Assembly: GCA_002682825.1 (NCBI GenBank)
Contig: NOKP01000007.1
Coordinates: 682,001-746,000, forward strand
Origin: Neonectria sp. B-13
Taxonomy: Eukaryota > Ascomycota > Sordariomycetes > Hypocreales > Nectriaceae
Reading direction: 5' to 3'
Length of the DNA stretch: 64,000 nt
Positions 35,634 to 45,568 of the stretch are shown piece by piece. The stretch's first letter is position 1. The number at the start of each line of letters is the position of its first letter. Below the pieces are notes generated by a model, which saw nothing but the letters and a program-made list of their open reading frames with translations, was not told where the DNA came from and did not search any database. The position numbers were made by a program, and so were the translations under genes.

Positions 35634-37677
35634 ATGGGTTGCCTCAGCCACCGCAGCAAGCAGACCGAGCAGACGGCGGACCAGAGATGGGAGTACATCA
35701 ACCTCAAAGACTTCAAAGCCAAGGGTTGTGGTACTATCTTCGCTTACATTTACCTCTGGATTATGATGCTCATCTCCATTGCTGTGTACGCTGTCGACAG
35801 TTTTACCGCCGTCAACTTGCTCGCCTTTAACCGCTGGTCTGGGGGTATTGACCCGGCTATCAGTATCGATATCAGCAAATGGATCTTCTCCATCTGCATC
35901 ATTCTCTCCTTTCTCAACCTTGCTTACGAAGGCTACCGTGCCTTTAAAGTCATTCGGCGGGGGAACGTTGCCGAGTGCTACTTGGACAGTCTTGCTGTCA
36001 GATGGGAATCCATCCGAATGGGCTCCGGCCTCGGGTTCAGGAGATTCTTAGTCTTCGCGGAACTCACCAAGAGCAAAAAGGGCGCGGAGTACATTGCTCT
36101 ATTCACCTACTTCAGCTTCCAGTGTGAGTTTCAATCCCAAAAGATTAAAGACTGAGATGGCTAACTTGCTCACAGCCTGGATTCGTGTCATCATTTGCTC
36201 AGGACCTCGTCAGGTGATCAACGCCTTCACAATCAAGGCCGTGTATGAATCCCAGCTCGCCATCAGCAACCAAGATGTGGGCAGTTCCATTAAGGGCTTC
36301 TTTGAAAAGATCAAAACCCTTGCCGAGAAGGACTACCGTCAAGCTCTGACCCTCTCAGGCATGTGCTTTACTTTGGTGGTTTGGGTCTTCTCAGCACTAT
36401 TTCTCCTCACCGCTGTGCTTTTCTGGTTATTCTTTCTCTGGCACTGGATTCCCAGTGCCGATGGTGGCCTCTCGGGTTACTGCGGACGCAAGGTCACCAA
36501 GACTTTGATGAAAATTGTGACCAAGACAGTCAACAAGGCACTCGCAAGGGAAGAAGCCAATCGTCTGCGGGCCGAGTTCAAAACAGCCAAAAGAAATGGC
36601 GAGAAGCCTCCTATGGAGCGTGTCGCAACTCTGCCCACCCTGCCAAATGTTGGCCCTCTCAACAATGACAAGGTGCCAGACATGCCGATGCTAGGACGCA
36701 ACGACACCATGATGACACTTCCTGCTTACTCGTCACGCCCTGGAACCCCGCGTGATACAGAGATGAACAACATGGAACAGAGGCGTCCGGTGCCATCCAG
36801 AACGGGAACCATGGCTTCCAACGCAACCTACTCATCACGAGCGCCTCTAGTATCTACCGCATCTGATATGGGCTACGGAAGATCGCCATCCCCTACCCCC
36901 CAGGTTCCCAATTTGGACATGGGGAACTACCCCCTACCGCGATCCACGATGGCCAGCTCGCAGGGCAACTTTGGCTCGCAGCCTCTTCGCCCGATGTTGT
37001 CAACTTCGAGTATGAATCGCTTCACCGAGACCCCGGCCCCCATCCATGGCGAGTCAATGCCATTCCGCCCTCCAGCTCGTGCGCCGAGTGCACGACCGAT
37101 CGACAACTTTTCGCAATCTGGGGAATCTTTCGGGCCCTCCTCGAACACACGCGGGCCAGCTCAGAGAACGTACGAAGCATACAACCCAGATGGCCGAGAA
37201 AGTCCTGCACCGATGGCTAATCCCTACTGGGACGATCAACAAAGACCAATGAACCAACCTGTGCGAAGCGCCACAGGGCCACCTCCTCCCCGCGGACCCC
37301 AGTACCCTCCGCAGCGGAACATGACGGCCCCCATGCAACCTCGCGCACCCGTTGGAGAGTATGCTGATCAATACTCGACGCCTTCTTCTGTGGCTTCAGC
37401 CTCAGTGGCCGCCCCACGGGCTGCTAACATGAGAAGCGCAACAGGGCCACTTCCCCCCCGTGGACCCCCTCAGTACCCTCCACAACGGAACATGACGGCC
37501 CCTATGCCGCCTCTAGCATCCGTCGGAGAATACTATGATCGATATTCTACGGCTTCTTCGGGGGCTGCTAGTGCTCGAGCATCTCCTGCACCTCGCATGG
37601 GTGCTTCACCTGGCCCTGGCGGGCCGCCTCGTGGGTACGACGTGGAGTCTCAAAGGGGACGGGAATATTGGAATTAG
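35634..37677 (+). CDS. Fungal KCH-family low-affinity potassium transporter
   Basis: Two exons, 35634-36123 and 36176-37677 (52-bp intron, GTGAGT...CACAG), give 663 residues. The N-terminal 260 residues match the KCH (Kch1/Prm6) family, which mediates K+ influx at the plasma membrane during pheromone or Ca2+ signalling in yeast. Visible signs: GCGTIFAYIYLWIMMLISIA (TM1, about 31-58), FTAVNLLAFNRWSGGIDPAI, KWIFSICIILSFLNLAYEGY (TM2), RVIICSGPRQVINAFTI, EKDYRQALTLSGMCFTLVVW plus SALFLLTAVLFWLFFLW (last TM, 223-254), and CGRKVTKTLMKIV with basic residues. The remaining 400 residues are a disordered cytosolic tail rich in Pro, Ser and Arg, with an internal tandem duplication. MGC at the N-terminus could be lipidated. 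It is followed 550 bp later by a gene on the same strand. Confidence 0.9.
37261..37576 (+). repeat. Internal tandem duplication in the KCH tail
   Basis: Two copies of a roughly 55-residue unit: RSATGPPPPRGPQYPPQRNM then TAPMQPRAPVGEYADQYST, and RSATGPLPPRGPPQYPPQRN then MTAPMPPLASVGEYYDRYST. Nucleotide identity is high but not complete (copies begin near 37264 and 37432), so the duplication is recent but not newborn. Confidence 0.9.
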
Positions 37678-38231
37678 GGAAGCACTTTCATGTTGATTGC
37701 GAAGGGATCCCATTTTGACAAGGATCCTTAACGATTTTGACGATCCGGGGCCATGAAGTTGGCATTGAGAGGAAGCGTAGTCTCTCGTGTAATATTTGAT
37801 ATCCGATTCTGCATTCTAAAGGGTTAGAAGAATTACTATGATTGGGGTATATTATTAAGTTACACTTAGGCTCGGCGAAATTCAGCGACGTTGCAATAGT
37901 GGCTGTTTGGAGTTTCTGGAACGTGATCTGACTGGTTTGACCGCTTCGGACGATGGGATGTTGAATGACACCTTCTGGTTTTATCTGGTGCTGATGTCAT
38001 GGGCGACGAAAGCTACCGTAAGCGCACGCCCTGCATGTCTTGTGATTTGTCAATGCCACAGTCAGACGCTGCATTCCAGAATACCTACCATTGTGCAATA
38101 TTTCCTACATATCTCTCCAGCCGGGGCCGCCCGTGAGGTCAATTTATATGATCCTCAGTCTCTGCCACTTACTTGTAATCATATTGTTGAGTCAGTGCGC
38201 CACCACGCTGCTCTCGAATACCTGCGCGAAG
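37678..38231. other. Intergenic region
   Basis: 3' flank of the KCH gene and promoter of the flavoprotein gene. The last 84 bp are an in-frame open extension of the next gene. Confidence 0.5.
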
Positions 38232-40061
38232 ATGCCATCTCTCATTTCCGAATTCCATGAAGGCGAGCGCGCCATGCACCAGCTGTTGAAGGTGCCGCGC
38301 CACGAGAACCCGACAGCTCCAGGCCTGCCCATGAGGTACGCCATGCGGGTGATGCAATCGTCCCTCGTTGCCCTCGGCACCCTCGACGACGCCGGCCGGC
38401 CGTGGACGACCGTCTGGGGCGGAGATCGAGGCTTCGCCAGACCTGTCGCTGAGGGCGTGCTCGCGCTGAACAGCGCCGTCGACACGAGGCACGATCCGGT
38501 TTTCAAGGCGCTGTGGGTGGGCGCGGATGTGGAAGACGGCGCGGCAATCCAGACGGGTGCCGGAGATGGCAAGACAATGGCCGCGCTGTCGATTGACCTG
38601 GAGACGAGGGATCGCGTCAAGCTTATGGGTAAGATGATTGCGGGAGCGGCGACTGACGGCGGCAAGGAGGTGCAGATGGCCATGGCTGTGACGGGGGCCT
38701 TGGGCAACTGTCCCAAGTATATCAACAAGAAGGATGTAGTGTTGAACGAGATGAAGCCCGAGCTCGTCTCTGACAGCCTGCCTTTACCGCAGGGGGCGTT
38801 GGATCTCATCGGTAAGGCGGATATGTTCTTCCTCTCGAGTACGAATGGGGAGGATATGGATACAAACCATCGTGGTGGAAGTCCTGGGTTTGTGAGGGTG
38901 GTTAGGAACGAAGCAGACGGCTTGGAGCTGGTGTATCCAGAGTGTAAGTTCCCGTCACTCTTTTCAAATTTCAAGTGCTAATGCGGGCCTCAAGTCTCCG
39001 GAAACAGACTGTACCAGACCCTGGGGAACTTCAAGGTCAATCCTCTAGTTGGGATGATGATCCCCGACTTCGACACCGCCGATGTGCTCTACCTCACAGG
39101 CTCGGCTTCTATCCTCGTCGGCGAAGAAGCCTCTACCCTGCTTGCACGCACCCAACTCGCCGTCAAGATCTCCATTACCTCTGCCAGCTTCGTCAAGTGC
39201 GGCCTGCCCTTTCGCGCCTCTATGTTGGAGTATTCGCCGTACAACCCGCCAGTCCGGCACCTCGTCTCCGAGCAAGATACGCACATCGCATCTCTTGGCA
39301 ACTCTCAGCCCAACATCTCGGCGAATCTTGTTAAGCGCGAGATACTGACGCCATCTATCAATCGCTTCACGTTCGAGCTTTCGTCGCGAGGTGGTGCACC
39401 AAAGTGGCATGCAGGGCAATACGTCACGCTCGACTTTGAGCCCGAGTTGGGCTCGGGCTATTCACACATGCGGGACGAAGACCCTCAGAGCTTGAACGAC
39501 GACTACGTTAGAACGTTTACGGTGTCAAGTCGTCCGGGATCGAGCGAGGTACAGATCACGGCTAGGAAACACGGACCCGTGACAAACTTCCTGTGGAGAC
39601 ACAACCTGCGTGTGCCACTGGACATTCCCGTCCTCGGGTTCGGCGGCGAAGAAGCCTTCCGTATTCCGCTAGACCCCCAAGCGCCGCAGCCTGTGTACAT
39701 CGCCGCGGGCGTAGGCATCACACCGCTCCTCGCACAGGCCCAATCAGTCCTCGACGCGGGCGTTCCCCTTAAGTTGCTCTGGACTCTGCGTGGGGAGGAT
39801 ATCCCCCTTGCGGTTGACACATTTGCCAAGATTCCCGCGCTGGCGGCGGCTACAACGCTCTTCGTCACGGGGCAGGCGTACCAGAAGCAGGTTGGACAGA
39901 TGGGGGCTGAGGTGGAAATGCGAAGAATGGGACGAGAGGATGTTGAGAAGCTGAAGGGGCGTGGCCGCCAGTTCTTCTTCTGCACAGGGCCGGGTCTGTT
40001 GGCGGCGCTGGGGAGCTGGCTGCAGGGAGAGAAAGTTGTCTGGGAGGACTTTGGATACTGA
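38232..40061 (+). CDS. PNPOx-like domain fused to FAD/NAD oxidoreductase (FNR) domain
   Basis: Two exons, 38232-38943 and 38995-40061 (51-bp intron, GTAAGT...CTCAAG), give 592 residues. The N-terminal half is a pyridoxamine-phosphate-oxidase-like FMN-binding split barrel: MQSSLVALGTLDDAGRPWTT, VWGGDRGFARPV, DMFFLSST, and YPEF|SGNRLYQTLGNFKVNP spanning the intron. The C-terminal half is a ferredoxin-reductase-type module: GQYVTLDFE, YVRTFTVSSRPG (FAD), VYIAAGVGITPLLAQ (NAD(P)) and FFFCTGPGLL. No 2Fe-2S cysteine cluster is present. It likely passes electrons from NAD(P)H through FAD to a flavin at the barrel; the natural substrate is unknown. Acceptor AAG is unusual but required. An upstream in-frame ATG at 38148 would add 28 residues beginning MILSLCHLLVIILLSQC, a possible signal anchor. 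Confidence 0.85.
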
Positions 40062-40114
40062 GAGGATCAATTGACAGGGGGTAGGAATGTAATTATTATG
40101 ATAATCCCCTTTTG
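40062..40114. other. 53-bp convergent junction
   Basis: The stop codons of the PNPOx-FNR gene and the oxysterol-binding protein gene are only 53 bp apart and convergent, so their 3' UTRs must overlap. Confidence 0.85.
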
Positions 40115-41446
40115 CTATTGGGATGACTCTTGACCAAGCGGCGTAAAGCCCCCCCTAAAGGGCTTCTGGGTGTTGGCAAGCCGCTCATGATTGAGAACCC
40201 AGACACCCTTCGTCTCAGAATCCGACAAAGCCCAGCCGGTACCCTCTGCTAGGCGGTGATAGACCTCGTGCTGATGCCCAGGTATACTGCTGAAGAACAA
40301 AGGCTCCCACCTTTCCCCATTTCTCTTCTCCTCCAGCCTCAATTCCCGTTGCGCTTCCTCTACTTTCTGCTTGGCCGTCGATGCTGCCCACAAGTCGCCC
40401 CTTTCTAGTCCGCCGATGACCTCCTTCCAAGCAAATCTCGACTCCCACGGGTCCTGGTCCTCGATGCGTTCGATATTCATAGTCGCCGGCAGGTTTTCGA
40501 CAGCATCGACAGTATACGTCTCCAGAACTTCTCCTGTCGCCCCGTCTGTGACCTCCCAGCCCTCGCTCCAGACTCCTGCCACCTTGTACCTACAGGATTT
40601 CTTGGCGTCGCTCTGGTGATACACTCGTGCCTCGAAGTAGTTCTTCTTCCCTCGCAAAAAGCCCTTCCCTGAGAAATTGATCTCCGATACAAAACCCGTG
40701 CTGGAGGTGATCTTGCATGTTCCCAATGTTTCGGGGTATAAGCAGGCGGATAAAAACCCACGTACCTGAACCTCTGGCAGCGGCAGCAGATAATCCTCAT
40801 CAAACTTGTCAATATGGAGTATCGCATGGCCGATTTGACGGATGTTTACTGTTCCAGAAAACGTCATTTCAACACGCGCATACCCATCTGCCCGAATGCC
40901 ATGCTCTTGACTTGCAATGTGCATCGCCGTAATGGGCGGATGATGGCTGACCTGCTCAGCCACGAGCCTCGTCGTGGCCTTGGAGTTAGAGTCGTTCCAA
41001 GACGCAAGAAACAACTCCCCAAGGAATGCGTTCAGCGGTTTCTTGACGCTGACACCCGGCGCGCCGGCCACGTAAAGTTGGCTACGAAGACCGATGAGAA
41101 ACATCCGCAACACCAAAAGACTGCGCCTCTGAGGGTCGTTCTCAATTGCCGGCGCTATAAAGACGTCTGGTCGCTGAGCCCAGGAGTGGGGATTCTCGAC
41201 AACAGAGGACGGAGCCAAGAAAAAGGACGGCGCTGTGATATTGGCGAGGTCTCCTCTGACCGTAGAAAGGAACTTCCGAATTGTGTTAGCTTCTTCTTCA
41301 TGCAGCGACTGAACAGCGCTGATATCTTCATGGAGCTGCCGTGGGAAGAGTTGCTCTCTCACCTTGACTAAGTCGATAAACCGGGACGACATTGACTTGC
41401 CATCGGCATCAATAGTTAAATTTCGTGGAGTCTCTTGTAGAGTCAT
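40115..41446 (-). CDS. Oxysterol-binding protein (short Kes1/Osh4 type)
   Basis: Single exon, 443 residues, from MTLQETPRNLTIDADGKSMS (an upstream in-frame TTG is not a start). It consists of an ORD lipid-transfer domain without PH or ankyrin parts, like yeast Kes1/Osh4, which exchanges sterol for PI4P between membranes. Visible signature elements: a lid-like N-terminus, LSTVRGDLANITAPSFFLAP, KKPLNAFLGELF (135-146) and the diagnostic EQVSHHPP at 164-171, whose two His bind PI4P. NFSGKGFLRGKKNYFEA follows, then WKEVIGGLERGDLWAAS and ending FRGGFTPLGQ. A GTACGT...CAAG segment of 54 nt in the middle could be read as an in-frame intron, but it encodes conserved-looking VRGFLSACLYPETLGTCK, so I keep it as coding. 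Confidence 0.92.
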   Translation of the reverse strand: MTLQETPRNLTIDADGKSMSSRFIDLVKVREQLFPRQLHEDISAVQSLHEEEANTIRKFLSTVRGDLANITAPSFFLAPSSVVENPHSWAQRPDVFIAPAIENDPQRRSLLVLRMFLIGLRSQLYVAGAPGVSVKKPLNAFLGELFLASWNDSNSKATTRLVAEQVSHHPPITAMHIASQEHGIRADGYARVEMTFSGTVNIRQIGHAILHIDKFDEDYLLPLPEVQVRGFLSACLYPETLGTCKITSSTGFVSEINFSGKGFLRGKKNYFEARVYHQSDAKKSCRYKVAGVWSEGWEVTDGATGEVLETYTVDAVENLPATMNIERIEDQDPWESRFAWKEVIGGLERGDLWAASTAKQKVEEAQRELRLEEKRNGERWEPLFFSSIPGHQHEVYHRLAEGTGWALSDSETKGVWVLNHERLANTQKPFRGGFTPLGQESSQ

Positions 41447-42101
41447 TGCGTCTGCGAGCAATATTGGCCAGCGGAGGGAAAATTGGAGTACGGAGGTAGG
41501 ATAGAGTTAATCTGCTTCAACTGCCATAAATACTTATTCGGATATGACCTGGTGGTTTGCTCTTTATGAGGCCCAGGATATCACAAAACTAGTCCAAAAG
41601 GTACGAATAAGTGCCTGGCTGATGCGAGATTACGCTGAAAACTGTCTAAGCCACACTTGCGGTCGGTCCTGGGCTATCTATCTACCCGACAAGTCGCTCC
41701 AACCTTAGTGTAAGGTGGGCGTAACGGCGGGCCTACAAACTCAAACTAAGCGATGGCTGTGCTTGCACGGATGCGCGAGCTTCCGGAAATTTTATGGGAA
41801 CTTCCTTGGACACGGCTCCGTCTAAAGGGTATCGGGGGTATCGGCAACGTTACATCCCTGTTTCGTAAACGGGGTCCGATACCTCGAGCTTCAATGCTGA
41901 GCCTTGCGTGGAACTGAATAACATTGCGATTAAAGGATAGGAATTCGAATACTACAGAGCCCTCAAATTTAGAGATTTCATGGGTTTTAAGTCGGTATTT
42001 ACGGATCAGTTCAAATGAGGGAGTTAACAGTAGTCCGATGTCTTCGTTCTTGTCTAGAATTTCTGTCATGGGCGACGCATCGCAATTTATTAGGTCATGG
42101 G
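41447..42101. other. Intergenic region
   Basis: Promoter of the oxysterol-binding protein gene and 3' flank of the next gene. The open frames at 41746-42105 and 41924-42160 have no recognisable features. Confidence 0.45.
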
Positions 42102-43241
42102 TCAAATCGATGACCTTACAATGTTCTTCCCATAAATCAACCCGCTCGCTTTCTCAGTGAAAAAAGTCCTCCCTTTAGCTGCACTCACAACAAAACTGGG
42201 AATCTTGATCCAGTTATACTGTCCGGTGCCCTTCTTCTTCCCGATAGTAACGAAAACCTGTGGCATGATTGCAGGCTTTAATTCCTTGACGTCTCCTGCT
42301 TTCCCTATGAGGACCGAGTGCAGGTTTTCTGCCAGATGGATTGCTTGTCTTTCAGCATATATGAGCTGTTTAGGCTCAAGATCACCAACATCTCCAGCAC
42401 CCCAGACGTTGTCCAATCCCACAGCTCGAAGGTCCCTGTCCAGCTTCAAGTTACCTCGCTCGTCTAAGAGATGAGCAGGTAGGAACTGACTGTTGGGTCG
42501 CATTCCGTACAAGGGAAGATAGAGATCTGCCAGCAGAGTTTTGCCATCAGATAGAGTGATCGAAACCTGGTCACCTGCCGGGTTGGCGGTGACTACCCGC
42601 GCACCGCCGATAATTTCCACCTGGAGCTTTTCGAGCTCTAGTGCGGCAGCCTTTCCAACTTCAGGACTTAGGATAGGGAGAGGCTTGCTGCCCTCGACAA
42701 TGAGAGTAATCTGCTTAGAATCCCCATAGGCGTAACCGAGCTCTCCTGCAGTCTCAACGCCGGTTGGCCCTCCGCCTGCGATGACAATGGACTTGGCAGT
42801 CTCCACGTTATGCTGCAAAGAATGCAGCGCGGAGATGCTGTCATCATAGGTCCCAACTGTCGTAAATGGTAGGGCGTCTGGATATGATGACCCGGTGGCA
42901 ATGATCAAGTGCGTGTATGTGATGTTTTTGACCTCATTGGTGGTATTGAGAGACACGATGCTCGTGGTTGTGTCGATGCCCGTGGCTGTACCGAGCACAA
43001 ACTCGAAGGCGTCATGATCATAATTTGCAAAACCAGGCTGGATACAATGGAACAGCTCTTCGTCGGTGAATCTACCGGGTATTATACCCCGTACGGCTGC
43101 AATGTTCCAGAAGTGATGGGTAGTCGATGAGACCAAGATAACTTTGAGTTCCTTGACCTTGGGTTTCGTGTATTTGAGCAACTTGTGTGCGGTGCCGATT
43201 CCAGCATAGCCTGCGCCCAGTATTACTACTATCTCTTTCAT
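42102..43241 (-). CDS. AIF/AMID-like FAD-dependent pyridine nucleotide-disulfide oxidoreductase
   Basis: Intronless, 379 residues. The FAD dinucleotide fold is at the start: IVVILGAGYAGIGTAHKLL (GxGxxG at 9-14). The ATGSSYPDALPF loop, the NAD fold SIVIAGGGPTGVETAGELGY (151-170) and the second FAD contact DNVWGAGDVGDLEP near 292-305 follow. The size, HHFWNIAAVRGI and the C-terminal KKKGTGQYNWIKIPSF segment resemble apoptosis-inducing factor 2/AMID proteins rather than Ndi1-type NADH dehydrogenases. It has no mitochondrial presequence. In other fungi such proteins oxidise NAD(P)H with quinone acceptors and have been linked to stress or cell death. It could also serve a specialised pathway, but no cluster surrounds it. 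Confidence 0.88.
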   Translation of the reverse strand: MKEIVVILGAGYAGIGTAHKLLKYTKPKVKELKVILVSSTTHHFWNIAAVRGIIPGRFTDEELFHCIQPGFANYDHDAFEFVLGTATGIDTTTSIVSLNTTNEVKNITYTHLIIATGSSYPDALPFTTVGTYDDSISALHSLQHNVETAKSIVIAGGGPTGVETAGELGYAYGDSKQITLIVEGSKPLPILSPEVGKAAALELEKLQVEIIGGARVVTANPAGDQVSITLSDGKTLLADLYLPLYGMRPNSQFLPAHLLDERGNLKLDRDLRAVGLDNVWGAGDVGDLEPKQLIYAERQAIHLAENLHSVLIGKAGDVKELKPAIMPQVFVTIGKKKGTGQYNWIKIPSFVVSAAKGRTFFTEKASGLIYGKNIVRSSI

Positions 43242-45027
43242 TGTATGCGCTGCGTGTTGCGTTGAATGAAGGGGACGACGAATGACTTATGATAGGGAGA
43301 GAGGCGATAGCACTAACAGAAATCCTACCTTTGCAGTGTACATACCCAGTCCGTGTTTATATCCAAATGATCAACGCTCCTCCCAAGTTACAGCTCTCTT
43401 ACAGTCTGAAACCGGGCTGATCAGCAGACCGAGGCATGAAAGTTGTTGGCCCGACGGTTAGAAGACTCGCCGATTGATACAATGGATTGAGGCTGTGCAT
43501 CGTATTCGGACTGGTGGTATTCGTATACGCATACCCTTCTGTCTCAATAAAGCCTAGGATATGTAGCAACCAACCTAGTTTAGGTAGATTTGCCTCGTAT
43601 ACGACCCGAAAATCTCAAGACTATGAGCAGACACAGGGTTGAGGGGAAACACACGGCCCGCAAAAACACACTTCTGAGCTCTTATCATTGCCAACAGGAT
43701 GGAAAACACATACATATCAAAAGAAATTAAGCAAAATATGGGAAACCCACGGGTTAGCCAATATGGGATATATATCTTTTTCTCGCCTGTACTGTGTCCG
43801 TATATGGTCAAGCGCAATGAGGAAGGCTGCTCGCGCTGCCTACCACAAGGGCGTTACATGGCAGACAGCATTTCAGGCCTTGTATAAGCTGATTTTTATA
43901 TAGATATACTGCAATTCACGGAATAAAGCATCAAACCGTGGATATGGCTAGCAAGACTAGTTCTCACTCCCCTGACTGTTTGCCATTTCCCACCGCCGAA
44001 AGCTAGTATATTTTGAGGGCTGATGAATAGTCGGGTGAACAATAGGCTCAAGATTAGAACCTCCAGGTAAGATTGGGGATATGTCGAAGATATTAGGGCG
44101 ATGAAGGTGGCGCTGCGACGTGCATGTACTAATGCCGGAGACTCGGCCAGCAAAGAGTTGGGCGAACCATCATCCTCCAACCTGCAGCCTATTCAGGCGA
44201 TCAGGCTGCGTGAATCTCAACTGTTCCAATTATTGATCATCACAGTTCATCTTAGGTATCTATTTCCTTTGCTCACCGTATTCCTGAAGAAACATTTGCA
44301 TCACTGGCTTCTCGTCATGGACGGCGAAATAGGCGTAAGTCAGCAACAGGCGATCCCTTCAACTGAAGAACTGTTACCTCGCCTATGTTACCATTGATCA
44401 TCTTATTAGACTTGGTCATGATGATCTTTGGGGGTTTCGAACTCCAGAGGCCAAAGAACTGCGTCCGCCGACCCATCACTTTCCGTTCCTCCAGCATGCT
44501 GTTCTGAACGTCCTATGCAGATCTAGCAAGCATCTCGCCATGTGGATCAAGCTTCAGATCATGATCAGACCTGATTACGACCTCAACCATGAGCCTAGTG
44601 CAAGTCTTTTAATGTACTGGCACGGGCTAATATCCCCCACTTGATCAGCACCCACCCATCACCTCAGTCTGGGCTCGAAAAAGAAGGATAATTCGATGAT
44701 TATCCCCTCTTTGCAGCTCTAAGGAAAGCAAAACTGAAGCGGTACGGGCATTCCATAATGCCATATTGATTTCCTTAACACCGTGCAGCACTACTCGGAG
44801 CCAGCGTCTGCAGCCAGAATTATCGGATCGAAAGAGACAGCACGTTGAGCAAGCTAAATTTAAGGTCCCAAGGGGGAGATCTCTGCTCACACGTCTTGTG
44901 CCAGTGGTTACCAGTGAGTTGTTCGCCTGTGTTCTTGAAACTGTAATTTTTCTTCTCGACTGCAAGGATGGAATCGGCCGAGCTCCGTTTCCGTACGCCA
45001 TAGTGGCCAGCGATGCGATTGTCAATG
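43242..45027. other. Gene-poor AT-rich region
   Basis: Promoter of the AIF-like gene, then AT-rich DNA. On the minus strand 44497-44260 two peptide pieces in different frames look protein-like (MLEERKVMGRRTQFFGLW and TYAYFAVHDEKPVMQMFLQE) but are not joined by a usable intron. They may be a gene relic. I recognise nothing else. Confidence 0.4.
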
Positions 45028-45568
45028 TCCTTTTGAGACGGGTGAGGTTGACATAAAATCAAGAGACATGCTGGGCGCACTCTGCTGTCGCGAGCTGCCA
45101 GTCATGGTAGTGAATCGATTATTAGGCTCATTCTTAAGACAGGCTCCGCCGACATAAATTCAAGAGACACGAGCGGTCGAACCCCGCTGTCTTGGGCTTC
45201 CGAACGTAACGAGGGAGCTCATACTTCGGACAAGAGATGATGATGTTGACTCAAAAGACACCAATGGTCGCATTCCAGTGGCTTGGGCTTCTGGATATAA
45301 TATAGGAGCTGTTAAGCTCCTCATTGAAACCGGCAAGGTCGATTTGGACTCAAGAGACTGCGACGGGCGGACGTCTCTCTCCTAGGCTGCTTAGAAAAAC
45401 GTGGCAACCGTCAGGCTACTTCTTGAGACTAGAAAGGACAATGCAGGCTCAAAGGATAAATACGGTCGCACGCTACACTCGTTTGTCGAGAGTAGCGGCC
45501 TAGCCTATTATTCCTTGGCGGAGGTGCCCGACGAAGCAGAGGCCCGCTCAAGGGTTATGCTCAGGTGA
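45028..45568 (+). pseudogene. Degenerate ankyrin-repeat gene relic
   Basis: At least four to five ankyrin-like units can be read only by changing frame and passing stops: EVDIKSRDMLG, then DINSRDTSGRTPLSWAS, DDVDSKDTNGRIPVAWASGY, GAVKLLIETGKVDLDSRDCD, GRTSLS*AA*KN, and VRLLLETRKDNAGSKDKYGR. These match the fungal repeat unit with consensus VKLLLETGKVDVDSKD plus GRTPLSWAAENGHE. One Trp codon of the consensus is TAG here, and at least two frame breaks are present. It was probably the C-terminal repeat region of a larger ankyrin protein. Nothing upstream is recognisable as its N-terminal domain. Confidence 0.85.

Noticed and set aside
40723..40776. Possible 54-nt intron in the oxysterol-binding protein gene
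   Set aside because: It has GT...AAG ends, but length is a multiple of three, there is no stop, and the encoded segment fits the family alignment.
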